From the NCBI RefSeq assembly GCF_000023105.1, contig NC_012669.1, positions 310,001 to 374,000 on the forward strand: 64,000 nucleotides of DNA. The letters run 5' to 3'. The position numbers and the translations under genes are program-made. The first letter of the stretch is position 1; the number at the start of each line of letters is the position of its first letter. The DNA comes from Beutenbergia cavernae DSM 12333. GTDB taxonomy: Bacteria > Actinomycetota > Actinomycetes > Actinomycetales > Beutenbergiaceae. Positions 51,777 through 62,128 of this stretch are shown in pieces. The notes beneath the pieces were generated by a model. That model was not told the DNA's origin, did not search any database, and saw only the letters and a program-made list of their open reading frames with translations.

Positions 51777-52853
51777 GTGACCCAGGACCGGCCGCGAGCG
51801 CTCGTGCTGGAGGACGACGCCGACGCCGCCGAGTTCACCCGGATCGCGCTGGAGCGGTTCGGTGGGATGGACGTCGCCGTCGTGGGTACCGCCGGCGACG
51901 CCCTCCGGCTGCTGCGGGAGCAGCACTTCGACATCCTCGTCAGCGACATCGAGCTGCCGGGGCGCTCGGGCCTGGAGATCCTGCCCGAGGTCCGCATGAT
52001 CGACCCGACGCTGCCCGTCATGGTCATCACGGCGCACGGCAGCGTGAGTCACGCCGTCGAGGCGCTCCGGAAGAGCGCCGACGAGTTCCTCGTCAAGCCC
52101 GTGACGGCCATGCAGATCGTGGAGCGGGCCACCGAGCTCGTGCGGTCGGGACGGGAGCGCGATGCCGCAGGGCGCGAGGCGGTCCTCGCGATCGGCGCGC
52201 ATCCGGACGACGTCGAGATCGGCGTCGGTGCGACTCTGGCGGCGCATGCCGCGGCAGGCGACCGTCTGACGATCCTGACGCTGTCCCCGGGCGCCGTCGG
52301 CGGCGAGGTGACCCTCCGGCACGCGGAGGCGCTCGAGGCGGCGGCCGTCGTCGGGGCACGCCTGGTCCATCTCGCGTTCCCGGACACCCGGCTGGATCCC
52401 GCCGACGGTCTCATCACGGCGATCGAGGAGGTTGTCGCCGACGTGCGGCCGGACCGCGTCTACACGCACACGTCCCACGACCGGCACCAGGACCACCGCG
52501 CGGTGCACGAGGCGGTGCAGGTCGCGGCGCGCCAGGTGCCGAGCCTGTGGTGCTACCAGAGCCCGTCGTCGACCGTGCAGTTCCAGCCCAACAGGTTCGT
52601 CGACGTCGACGGCTTCGTGGAGACGAAGCTCCGGATGCTCGCCGCGTACGCGTCGCAGGCACATCGTGACTACATGGACCCCGGCCTGGTGCAGGCGACG
52701 GCGCGCTACTGGTCGCGGTTCAGTCCTGCCCTCGCGGTCGAGCCGCTGGAGACGGTGCGGGCGAGCGAGTCGCTCGCCGCCGCCGCGCAGGCGGTTCGGC
52801 CTGCCCTCGGGGACGTCGAGGTGGAGCACCTTCGCGGGGTCGACGAGTCGTGA
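51777..52853 (+). CDS. Response regulator fused to a PIG-L (LmbE) deacetylase
   Basis: A 358-residue two-domain protein. Residues 6-125 form a receiver domain with Asp13-Asp14, phosphorylation Asp57 in LVSDIELPG and Lys107 in LVKPVT. Residues 135-330 form a PIG-L/LmbE zinc deacetylase: AHPDDVE (141-147) gives the metal His and Asp, and HDRHQDH (234-240) the second metal/catalytic motif. The output of this two-component system is thus an enzyme rather than DNA binding. PIG-L enzymes deacetylate GlcNAc-type sugars, as in mycothiol or glycolipid synthesis. It overlaps the kinase gene by GTGA. A TAGGGT box at 51736-51741 may be the promoter, and GGGGG precedes the GTG. Confidence 0.92.
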   Translation: MTQDRPRALVLEDDADAAEFTRIALERFGGMDVAVVGTAGDALRLLREQHFDILVSDIELPGRSGLEILPEVRMIDPTLPVMVITAHGSVSHAVEALRKSADEFLVKPVTAMQIVERATELVRSGRERDAAGREAVLAIGAHPDDVEIGVGATLAAHAAAGDRLTILTLSPGAVGGEVTLRHAEALEAAAVVGARLVHLAFPDTRLDPADGLITAIEEVVADVRPDRVYTHTSHDRHQDHRAVHEAVQVAARQVPSLWCYQSPSSTVQFQPNRFVDVDGFVETKLRMLAAYASQAHRDYMDPGLVQATARYWSRFSPALAVEPLETVRASESLAAAAQAVRPALGDVEVEHLRGVDES

Positions 52854-54589
52854 ACAGCGCTGCCACCCGGACCGCGGAGAGCGTCCGGCTTCCGGCGATC
52901 ATCTCCCGCTGGTTCGAGCCGACGGCGGTGGGGCTGCGGCAGGTGCCGCTGACGGTGAGCTACGCCCTGGTGCTCGCTTCGATCACCGTCACGCACGAGG
53001 TCGGCCACACGGTGCTGCTCGTGGTGGGCGCACTGATCGTGCTCGCGGTCCAGCTCATCGGCAGCCTCGGGCGCTGGACGCAGTGGTCGCCGTGGCAGTA
53101 CGCGCTGCCGCTCGCCCAGATGGTCGCGCTCGTGCTGCTCGAGCTGGGCGCCGGCGTGGAGCGCAGCTACTTCCTCAGCCTCGTGTTCATACCCGTGGCC
53201 AGCCTCGCGCTCCAACCGGGCCTGCTCGGCACCGTCCTCGCGATCGCCGGCGCGACCGCCGTCATCACCCTCGGAGTGACGACGAACCCGGACATCGAAG
53301 GCACCCCGCCCGCGATCCGGGTCTTCGTGGTCGGGATCGTCGCCGCGTTCGTCGCGATCGGCACGCACGGGGCGACTGACGCCCTGCGACGGCAGGCCGA
53401 CGACCTGACATCGGCGCGCGACGAGCTGACGGCGCGCGCGAAACAGCTCGTCTCCTCGCGCGACCTGCTGCGCAGCGTCATGGCCGCCGCGACGGAGCAG
53501 GCGGTCGTCGCCACCGACGCCGACGGGACAGTGGTCGCCGTGAGCACCGGGGCGGAGCGGATGTTCGAGCGTCCGCAGGACGAGCTCCTCGGCACGTGCG
53601 TCGCTGATCTCTTCCCGCCGGGCGCGGCGGATCCGGGGGGGCCGGCGCCGGCGCGCCCGTGGGCGCGCGTGGCCGCCCTCGTCGCGGCGGCGACGGCAGA
53701 CGGTGCGACGTCAGCGGAGCGCACCCTCACCCGGCGCGACGGATCGGCGCGGGCGCTGGAGGTCGTGGTGACGCGCCGACCTCCGTTGTCGGACGAGCTC
53801 CCGGCGCCCGCGCCCGGGTACCTGTTCGTCGCGACGGACGTCACCGCACGGCATGAGGCGGAGCGCCTGCAGGACGAGTTCATCGGCCTCGTGAGCCACG
53901 AGCTGAGGACCCCGCTCTCCTCGATCCTCGGCTACGTCGAGCTGCTGCAGCTCGGTGGCGCCTTGAGCGGAGAGGACGAGACGTACGTCGACGTCATCGA
54001 CCGCAACGCGCGTCGCCTCCTGCGGATGGTCGACGACCTGCTCACGAGCGTGCAGCTCACGGCGGGAACGTTCACCTTCCTCCCCGAGCAGGTCGACGTC
54101 GTCGGCGTGGTCCGCGAGCTCGTCACGGACATCGAGCCGACGGCGCGGCGCGCCGAGGTCCAGGTGGTCGTGGCGGGCGACGACGCCGTCCCGCTGCGCT
54201 CCGATCCTGGGCGCCTGGGGCAGGTGGTCGGGAACGTCCTGGGCAACGCCGTGAAGTTCAGCGCGCGTGGAGCCACAGTGACGGTGAAGGTCACCGGTCT
54301 GCTCGGTGCCGACGGCCGGCGCCGCGCGCGGATCGTCGTGACCGACACGGGCAGCGGGATCGCCCCGGACGATCTCGCGCGGATCACCGAACGCTTCTAC
54401 CGCTCGAGCGACGCCCGCCGACGTCGCGTGCGCGGCGTCGGCATCGGGCTGTCGGTCGTGCAGGCGATCGTGGACGCGCACGGCGGCACGATCACGATCC
54501 GGTCGCAGCCGGGAGAGGGCACAGTCGTCGAGATCGACCTGCCGGACCTGACCGGCCGACCCGCCCCCGCGGCGTCGCCAGCCGAGTGA
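52850..54589 (+). CDS. Membrane sensor histidine kinase with PAS domain
   Basis: A 579-residue kinase: about six helices within residues 30-175, a short coiled coil (178-205), a PAS-like domain (207-335), HisKA with His350 in LVSHELRTPLSSILGY and an HATPase domain with the N-box VVGNVLGNAVKFSA and G-boxes TDTGSGIAPDD and GVGIGLSVVQ. The gene overlaps the REC-PIG-L gene, so it is the obvious kinase for Asp57 of that protein. It is convergent with the exopolysaccharide-like cluster, 31 bases away. Confidence 0.94.
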   Translation: MNSAATRTAESVRLPAIISRWFEPTAVGLRQVPLTVSYALVLASITVTHEVGHTVLLVVGALIVLAVQLIGSLGRWTQWSPWQYALPLAQMVALVLLELGAGVERSYFLSLVFIPVASLALQPGLLGTVLAIAGATAVITLGVTTNPDIEGTPPAIRVFVVGIVAAFVAIGTHGATDALRRQADDLTSARDELTARAKQLVSSRDLLRSVMAAATEQAVVATDADGTVVAVSTGAERMFERPQDELLGTCVADLFPPGAADPGGPAPARPWARVAALVAAATADGATSAERTLTRRDGSARALEVVVTRRPPLSDELPAPAPGYLFVATDVTARHEAERLQDEFIGLVSHELRTPLSSILGYVELLQLGGALSGEDETYVDVIDRNARRLLRMVDDLLTSVQLTAGTFTFLPEQVDVVGVVRELVTDIEPTARRAEVQVVVAGDDAVPLRSDPGRLGQVVGNVLGNAVKFSARGATVTVKVTGLLGADGRRRARIVVTDTGSGIAPDDLARITERFYRSSDARRRRVRGVGIGLSVVQAIVDAHGGTITIRSQPGEGTVVEIDLPDLTGRPAPAASPAE

Positions 54590-54620
54590 GCGAACCACGC
54601 CCTGTGCGAACGGCGCGCCG

Positions 54621-55850
54621 TCAGGACGTTCCAGGCGGGTTCCAGACCGCTGCGAGCGCCGCCCAGTGCTCGGCCGACATCATCGAGTACGGCGTGACGT
54701 TGACGGAGGTGATGCCGTTCGTCGCCGCCCGGCGTACGGCGCCCGCGAGCTCCCCCGGTTCGATCGAGGTCGGGTCGTCCGCTCTCCCCTTCCACAGCCC
54801 GACCGACATCGTCAGCCGGGACATGTCGTACCCGGCCTCCGCCAGCGCCGCCGTCAGCGACTCGACGTCGTCAGGACTGCGCTGAACCGGGCCGATGTAC
54901 ACCCAGACGACGAGCCGGTCGGCTACCTCCAGCAGGGTGCTGTAGTCGTGGCCGCTGTCCGGCCGGCCGGCCGCCGGGTCCGTCCAGTCGACGCGCACGT
55001 CCGCGCTCAGCTCGATCTGCTCCCCTCGGCCCTCGCGGACCTCGTCCAGCGCCGCCCGGACCCGGCTGAGCAAGCCCGCGACGACGTCGGAACGCCACGT
55101 CCCGATCAGCGGGGAACCGGTGTCGATCGTCCCGTCCTCGTTCCGTGGCCAGTCCGCTTCCTGGGTCATCTCGCGGAACAGGTCGAAGTCCTCCTCCCCG
55201 AACGTGAAGCGGTCGAGGTTCAGCTCGGTGAGCTCGATCGCGTTCGGGTCGTACCGCTCGCCGAGGGCAGCCGCGTAGTCGGCGATCCGCTCGCCGACCT
55301 CGCCCCGCATCAGCTGGGTGGCGGATGCCACGTGCGTGGAACGGACACCGTTCGCGTCGATGCCGGCGAGCGAGGGATCCTCCTTGATCAGCTCGGGGGT
55401 GTAGGCGTCGATGATGAGGTTGATCTGGCGGGCGACGCCGTCCTGCGACTCGTGGAGTGCGCGGGCGGCCACGGCGAGGTGGTCGGTGCCCGGCTCCGCC
55501 GCGTACTGGGGATAGGCGGGCCAGTCGAACGCGGTGAACTCGATGCGGCCCGCGTTGAGGTGGACGGTGGTCGCGTCGACCTCGTCCAGCCGTGCGGCGA
55601 CCGCGTCCCAGTCGGTCTCGTCGTCGACGACGACGTCGAAGTCCAGGCTGATCGACCGGACCTCCTCAGGCGGTGCCGCCGGACGGAACGACGGCAGCGC
55701 GTCCTCGTCGACCCACGGCCGGGCGAGCACGACGCCCACGCCGACGAGCGCCACCACGGCCGTCAGGACGACGACGGCGGTGAGGCGTCGTCGTCGTCGT
55801 CCACGAGCCCCTTCACGGACACCGTCCCGCTCCGGTCGAGCTTGTTCCAT
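54621..55850 (-). CDS. Membrane-anchored glycosidase-like protein
   Basis: A 409-residue protein with a basic cytoplasmic start, one helix (about 23-45) and an extracytoplasmic TIM-barrel-like domain. Landmarks are SISLDFDVVVDDETDWDAV, TTVHLNAGRIEFTAFDWP, IIDAYTPELI and AIELTELNLDRFTFGEEDFD, with carboxylates placed as in GHL-type domains. It recalls the hydrolase half of PgaB, but lacks a deacetylase domain. Its first 88 bases lie within the 3' end of the glycosyltransferase gene, so the two are coupled. Trimming or export of the polymer made by the synthase is a reasonable guess. Confidence 0.75.
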   Translation of the reverse strand: MEQARPERDGVREGARGRRRRRLTAVVVLTAVVALVGVGVVLARPWVDEDALPSFRPAAPPEEVRSISLDFDVVVDDETDWDAVAARLDEVDATTVHLNAGRIEFTAFDWPAYPQYAAEPGTDHLAVAARALHESQDGVARQINLIIDAYTPELIKEDPSLAGIDANGVRSTHVASATQLMRGEVGERIADYAAALGERYDPNAIELTELNLDRFTFGEEDFDLFREMTQEADWPRNEDGTIDTGSPLIGTWRSDVVAGLLSRVRAALDEVREGRGEQIELSADVRVDWTDPAAGRPDSGHDYSTLLEVADRLVVWVYIGPVQRSPDDVESLTAALAEAGYDMSRLTMSVGLWKGRADDPTSIEPGELAGAVRRAATNGITSVNVTPYSMMSAEHWAALAAVWNPPGTS

Positions 55851-57049
55851 CGCTGCTCCGCCCCGCCGAGCTCCAGCCGCACGGCGTCGATCGTCACGAA
55901 CGTCATCATCGCCGAGTACAGCGGCCACAGCGGGACGGTCCACAGGAAGCGGAGGTCGCCGGGGGCACGGTCGAGAGCGATCGCGAGCAGCAGCAGGGCC
56001 AGCGACAAGGGGATCCCGAGGAACAGCACCCACGGCCACAGCCCGGACGGCAGCCAGCTCGTGCCGTCCGTGAGGACCAGCACAGCCAGGACGACGACCG
56101 CGAGGACCTGGACGAACGGCAGGACCAGCTGGGCGAGGGTGTTGTAGGCAAGGTACGGCCCGAAGAAGCCGTACCGCGGGTTGCCGATCGTCCGCCGGTG
56201 CAGGTCGGTCGTCTGCAGCAGGCCGCGTGCCCAGCGCACGCGCTGCCGCCACAGGCCGCGCAGCGTCGACGGCGACTCGGCATGCACCAGTGCCCGGGGG
56301 GCGAACGTCACCCGGTACCCGCGCTCGTAGATCCGCCACGTGAGCTCGAGGTCCTCGCCGAGCGTGTCCGTGCGGAACGGGCCGGTGCGCTCCAAGACGT
56401 CGCGCCGGAACGCTCCGACGTTGCCGGAGACGATGGGGAGGGCGTGCACGACGTCGAGAGCCCGGCGCATGAGGCCCGTGCCGACGTGGCTGATGAGGGC
56501 GAGGAGCTTGGTCTGGACGCGGTCGAGGTTCACCGGGCGGTCGTTCCCGCAGACGGCCCCGACGCGCTCGTCCCGGAACCCGCGCAGCAGCTCTGTGACG
56601 GTGTCCGGGCGGAACAGGCCATCCGCGTCGACGAGCAGCAGCACCTCGCCGTGGGCGGCGGCGATGCCCGTGTTCAGGGCGGCGCCCTTTCCGGCGTTCG
56701 CCTGCCGGATCGCGCGGACCGAGGGGTGCTCGGCGGCGAGGCCTTCCATGAGTGCGAACGTGTCGTCCGTCGAGCCGTCGTCGACGCACACGACCTCGAG
56801 GTGGGGGTGATCGCTGCGCAGGATCGACCGCACGCAGTGAACGATCACCACTGCCTCGTTGTACGCCGGCACGACCACGCTCACGTGCGGTGGTTCGGGG
56901 AACATCGGGCCGACGTCGTGGGGGCCGCGCGGTGCGCGTCCGTACCGAGCCTCGAACACGAGCGCGAACGGCGTCAGCAGGAGCCGGAGGACCCCGACGA
57001 CCAGCAACGTGATGCCGAAGACGAGCGCGACCGAGGTGAGGATCGCCAC
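55763..57049 (-). CDS. Membrane glycosyltransferase family 2, PgaC/HAS-like
   Basis: A 428-residue processive-type GT2. N-terminal helix, then the GT-A domain with SVVVPAYNEA, VDDGSTDDT, the metal site VDADGLF and LGEDLELTWR, and the product-channel motif RQRVRWARG (QxxRW). Three to four C-terminal helices follow. It should polymerise a hexosamine or glucose polymer across the membrane. It starts at GTG 7 bases after the ATP-grasp gene and overlaps the glycosidase-like gene. The tail, rich in Asp and Ser, lies in the overlap. Confidence 0.9.
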   Translation of the reverse strand: MAILTSVALVFGITLLVVGVLRLLLTPFALVFEARYGRAPRGPHDVGPMFPEPPHVSVVVPAYNEAVVIVHCVRSILRSDHPHLEVVCVDDGSTDDTFALMEGLAAEHPSVRAIRQANAGKGAALNTGIAAAHGEVLLLVDADGLFRPDTVTELLRGFRDERVGAVCGNDRPVNLDRVQTKLLALISHVGTGLMRRALDVVHALPIVSGNVGAFRRDVLERTGPFRTDTLGEDLELTWRIYERGYRVTFAPRALVHAESPSTLRGLWRQRVRWARGLLQTTDLHRRTIGNPRYGFFGPYLAYNTLAQLVLPFVQVLAVVVLAVLVLTDGTSWLPSGLWPWVLFLGIPLSLALLLLAIALDRAPGDLRFLWTVPLWPLYSAMMTFVTIDAVRLELGGAEQRWNKLDRSGTVSVKGLVDDDDDASPPSSS

Positions 57050-57056
57050 GCCGTCG

Positions 57057-57965
57057 TCACGTTCCCCAGGTCCCGAGCACGGCGTCGAGGAGCTCCGGAG
57101 CGTGCGCCGACACCGCCCCGAAGCGGGCGTTGACCTCGAGCAGGACGGGGATGCCGTCCGCGTCGCGTCGCACGTCCATGTCGAGCGGCCCGACCAGGCC
57201 GAGCGCGGCTGCGGCGTGGGCGGCGACGTCGGCCGCGTCGATCGCCTCGCCGTCTGGTACCCGGGTCACGGTCGTGGCATTCCCGACCCTGCCCTCCTTG
57301 CGCCCCGTCTTCTCGAGGAGGACGACGACGGTGCCGCCGTCCCCAGGAGCGCGGTAGAGCTGCGGGCTGTACTCGACGCCGGGTGCGAAGGTCTGGACGA
57401 TCCAGGAGCCGTCGGTCGCCGACCAGTCGTCGTCCGCATGCTCGACGACGCGGACCCCGCGCCCGCCGCGGGCGACCCGCGGCTTGACCACGACGGGGCC
57501 GCCGGCCCAGTCCAACGCCTCGCCCGCGGAGCCGAACGCGCTCGCCGGAGCGAAGCGGGGGACCGGCACGCCTGCGCGCTCGAGTGCCCACATCGTGAGG
57601 AGCTTGTCGGCGGCGACGGCTGTCGGCCCCGGGGGCGACACCACGATCGGGCCGCCGGCCGCTGTCGCGAGCACCGACAGCTGGGGCAGCTCCTCCGACA
57701 CGGTCGGGACGACGAGCTCGGGCCTGTGTCTCCGTACGAGGTCGAGGGTGTGGGCGTCGTAGTCGGGGTCGGCAGCGGCAGGAACACGTTCGATCACGTC
57801 GAACGCGCTGTCCGTGACGGGCGCCATGTCGACACCGACGAGGCGGAGGCGCGCGCCGTCGACGCGACGCCGCGCGAGCTGGGCGCCGAGGCTCCGACCT
57901 GCCGGGCCACCGATCCCGGTGATGAGCACGGTGCGCACGGGGTCGGAGGAGGAGTCGCTCTGCAC
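57057..57965 (-). CDS. ATP-grasp domain ligase
   Basis: A 302-residue ATP-grasp protein: N-terminal Rossmann-like part with LITGIGGPAGRSLGAQLARR, then the ATP-binding lysine strand GGPVVVKPRVARGGRGVRV and the metal-binding C-terminal Glu/Asn in VLLEVNARFGAVS. It resembles the PylC/carbamoyl-phosphate-synthase-like ligases that join a carboxylate to an amine or other nucleophile. As first gene of an operon with a GT2 polymerase it may make an amino-acid-modified sugar precursor. It begins at GTG with a -10 box 6 bases upstream. Confidence 0.88.
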   Translation of the reverse strand: MQSDSSSDPVRTVLITGIGGPAGRSLGAQLARRRVDGARLRLVGVDMAPVTDSAFDVIERVPAAADPDYDAHTLDLVRRHRPELVVPTVSEELPQLSVLATAAGGPIVVSPPGPTAVAADKLLTMWALERAGVPVPRFAPASAFGSAGEALDWAGGPVVVKPRVARGGRGVRVVEHADDDWSATDGSWIVQTFAPGVEYSPQLYRAPGDGGTVVVLLEKTGRKEGRVGNATTVTRVPDGEAIDAADVAAHAAAALGLVGPLDMDVRRDADGIPVLLEVNARFGAVSAHAPELLDAVLGTWGT

Positions 57966-57971
57966 GCGGAA

Positions 57972-57977
57972 AGCCTA
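57972..57977 (-). promoter_or_regulatory. -10 box of the ATP-grasp operon
   Basis: On the minus strand TAGGCT ends 6 bases before the GTG start of the ATP-grasp gene: a leaderless transcript for the three-gene cluster. Confidence 0.5.
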
Positions 57978-58021
57978 GGAGACGGGTGGCGCTCCCGCAG
58001 TGTGCTGGCGGCGCGGGTCGG

Positions 58022-58513
58022 TCAGACGCCGGCGGCGCGGCGGTACGGCTCCTGCATCGCCGGGAAGTAGGAGTCGAAGGACGGCGTCTCGCCTCCGGTC
58101 TCCGCGGCGACCAGCGCGTCGAGGTAGAACTCCCACCCGGGCCCGACGCTGCTGACGTCGACCTCCGGCGTGAGGTGCTGGACGAAGGTGAGCGTGGTGA
58201 CCCCGCCGCTCTCGACGAGGCCGAGCTCGATGTTCCACGTGCCGTGCTCGTCGACCATCTCGACGGCGAGGTGGCGCGGGGCGTCGCACGCGAGGATGCG
58301 GATGTCACCCTCCGGGTCGCCGTCCTCGGCCGTCATCGTGAACCGCACGGTGGCGCCGGCGCTCGCGGCGCCGTCGTACCGCCCGATCCAGCGGTCGAGA
58401 CGTTCGGACTCGGTGACGGCCGCCCACACGTCGTCGATCGGGGCGCGGAACGTGCGGTGCAGCGTGAGGTCGCGACCGGAGCGGCTCGTGGTCACGGTGC
58501 CGGTGATGCTCAT
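58022..58513 (-). CDS. SRPBCC (AHSA1-like) domain protein
   Basis: A 163-residue START/Bet v1-like protein: it opens with LTLHRTFRAPIDDVWAAVTE and DRWIGRYDG, and ends with a helix GWEFYLDALVAAE, the usual pattern of the AHSA1 or polyketide-cyclase-like family. It probably binds a hydrophobic ligand. The ATG overlaps the stop of the ArsR gene (ATGA), the standard ArsR-SRPBCC pair of actinobacteria. Confidence 0.9.
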   Translation of the reverse strand: MSITGTVTTSRSGRDLTLHRTFRAPIDDVWAAVTESERLDRWIGRYDGAASAGATVRFTMTAEDGDPEGDIRILACDAPRHLAVEMVDEHGTWNIELGLVESGGVTTLTFVQHLTPEVDVSSVGPGWEFYLDALVAAETGGETPSFDSYFPAMQEPYRRAAGV

Positions 58514-58866
58514 GCGGTGTGCTCCTCGGTGTCGGGCTGGGTGGTGCGCCGTTCCCGGCGCGTGCGGTAGACCTCGGTCTCGAGCGCGTCGAGCCGGGCC
58601 GGCCATGGACCGCTGCGGAGCTCGGCGAGCCAGCGCTCGAGCTCCGCGAGGGGTGCCGGGTCGAGGCGGTAAACCTGCCGGCGACCCTCGGGGCGCGCGC
58701 GCACGAGCCCGGCTTCGCGCAGCACACGCAGGTGCCGGCTGATCGCCGGCCGGGAGACGGGGAAGCGGGCGGCGATCGACCCGGCCGCGAGGTCGCCGTC
58801 GCGGAGCAGGCGGAGGATCTCCCGGCGGACCGGGTCGTCGAGCGCCGCGAGCACGTCCACGTCCAT
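58510..58866 (-). CDS. ArsR family transcriptional regulator
   Basis: A 118-residue winged-helix repressor. The HTH reads FPVSRPAISRHLRVLREAGL, with LDDPVRREILRLL as first helix and the wing ARPEGRRQVYRLD. No metal-binding Cys motif is seen, so it belongs to the metal-free branch that controls SRPBCC partners. The start is leaderless: TACGCT (58879-58874) ends 7 bases before the ATG and overlaps the operator. Confidence 0.94.
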   Translation of the reverse strand: MDVDVLAALDDPVRREILRLLRDGDLAAGSIAARFPVSRPAISRHLRVLREAGLVRARPEGRRQVYRLDPAPLAELERWLAELRSGPWPARLDALETEVYRTRRERRTTQPDTEEHTA

Positions 58867-58874
58867 GAAGCGAA

Positions 58875-58894
58875 GCGTAACAAGGTGGTTACGC
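58875..58894. promoter_or_regulatory. ArsR operator, perfect inverted repeat
   Basis: GCGTAAC (58875-58881) and GTTACGC (58888-58894) are exact complements separated by 6 bases. The repeat covers all but one base of the -10 box of the ArsR gene, so binding would block its own promoter. Confidence 0.65.
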
Positions 58895-59135
58895 GTTGGC
58901 TAGGCGCGCGGCTGGATGGGCGGGGCGCCCGCGCGTGCCGGTGCCGGGCCGGTGCACGGGTACAGCTCGCGGGCAGGTGTCCGAGCGACACGAGGGCGTG
59001 GGCACCGGGCCCGAGGCGGTGGGCTGCGGCCGCGTGCCGGTACCCGTAGCCGCGGCCGTCTACATCGAAGGGTGCACGGCGTTCCCGCCGTTCGGCCGAC
59101 GACGGCGCGGCCCCGCGGCACGGAAGGTAGGCACC
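58895..59135. other. Intergenic region between the ArsR and GAP-family genes
   Basis: About 240 bases of GC-rich sequence. Words of the GTGCCGGT/GGGCCGGTGC type recur near 58936-58955 and 59033, without a regular period. A weak promoter for the GAP-family gene may lie near 59060 (CTACAT). A GGAAGG ribosome-binding site stands at about 59122. Nothing else is seen. Confidence 0.4.
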
Positions 59136-60113
59136 ATGACCCCCGAACTGCTCGGCCAGCTCGCCGTTCTCGCGCTGATCGACTCCACGAGCTTCGGCAC
59201 CCTGCTCATCCCGATCTGGCTCATGCTTGCGCCCGGGCGGCTTCGCGCCGGCCGTGTGCTCGTGTTTCTCGGCACGGTCGGGACGTTCTACTTCGTGCTC
59301 GGTCTGGCGCTGCTGGCTGGCGCCACGGCGCTGTACGGCCGGCTCGGCGGATGGCTGGAGAGTCCGACCGCCGGGTACCTGCAGCTTGCGCTCGGTGTCG
59401 GCCTCTTCGTGGCGTCGTTCTACATCGGACGCAAGAAGAAGGGCGACGACGCCGCCGATCCCACCGCGAAGCCGGGTCGCCTCTCGAGGTGGCGTGCTCG
59501 CGCGATGGGCGCCGACGCCGCGGTGGTGGGCGGCGCCGGGGCGGTCAGCGGGAGTGGCGCGGCGCCGAACGCGACCGCGGGCAGCGGCGGGGCTGCGGGC
59601 TCGACCGCGGGCAGCCCTGGGGCGATGAGCTCGACCACCGGCAGCGGCGGGGCGGCGGGCGCCTACGCCGCTCCGGCGTCGACGGTGCCGACCGGCGCCT
59701 ACGCTGCTCCGGCGCCGACCGGAGCGCTCACCACCGACCGGCGCGCGGCGCGTTCGTCGCTGCTCGCCCTCATGGGTCTCGCGCTGGGCGCGGCGCTCAT
59801 CGAGTCGGCGAGCATGATCCCGTACCTCACGGCGATCGGGCTCATGACCGGCGCCGACCTGCAGACGCCCACGGCTGTCGGGGTCCTCGCGCTCTACTGC
59901 GCCGTGATGCTGCTTCCCGCGCTCGTGATCCTCGGGGCACGGATCCTCGCGGCGGGTCTCGTGCGACGGCCGCTCGAAAAGCTCGAGGGGTGGATGACGC
60001 GGAGCGCCGCCGAGACGACGGCGTGGATCGTGGGCATCCTCGGGTTCCTCATCGCGCGTGACGCGCTCATGAGGACCGGCATCCTGGAGCAGTTCGGCGT
60101 CGTCGTGTCATGA
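59136..60113 (+). CDS. GAP-family membrane protein (SfLAP/Sap-like)
   Basis: A 325-residue membrane protein of the Sap/GAP type, related to the mycobacterial sulfolipid-addressing protein and glycopeptidolipid exporters. Three N-terminal helices (about 5-25, 38-60 and 73-95) with LIDSTSFGTLLIP, a long cytoplasmic-type loop (98-215), then three C-terminal helices with GAALIESASMIPYLTAIG. The loop is unusually long and built partly of three 10-residue repeats rich in Gly, Ala, Ser and Thr. Transport of a lipid or small molecule is inferred from the family. No partner is nearby. Confidence 0.88.
   Translation: MTPELLGQLAVLALIDSTSFGTLLIPIWLMLAPGRLRAGRVLVFLGTVGTFYFVLGLALLAGATALYGRLGGWLESPTAGYLQLALGVGLFVASFYIGRKKKGDDAADPTAKPGRLSRWRARAMGADAAVVGGAGAVSGSGAAPNATAGSGGAAGSTAGSPGAMSSTTGSGGAAGAYAAPASTVPTGAYAAPAPTGALTTDRRAARSSLLALMGLALGAALIESASMIPYLTAIGLMTGADLQTPTAVGVLALYCAVMLLPALVILGARILAAGLVRRPLEKLEGWMTRSAAETTAWIVGILGFLIARDALMRTGILEQFGVVVS
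59571..59660 (+). repeat. 30-bp in-frame tandem repeat in the GAP-family gene
   Basis: Three contiguous 30-base units at 59571, 59601 and 59631, each coding for ten residues of the type T-A-G-S-G-G-A-A-G-S. A further pair of YAAPA-coding repeats follows at 59661 and 59696. Confidence 0.75.
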
Positions 60114-60200
60114 GCCCGACCGCCGTGCTCGGTGGGAGGTCCTGCTCGACGCGACAGCGGGCGACGCTCTGGTCGGGGGCTCCGGGTCGGTCGGCGCTCC

Positions 60201-62128
<1,928 letters not shown>

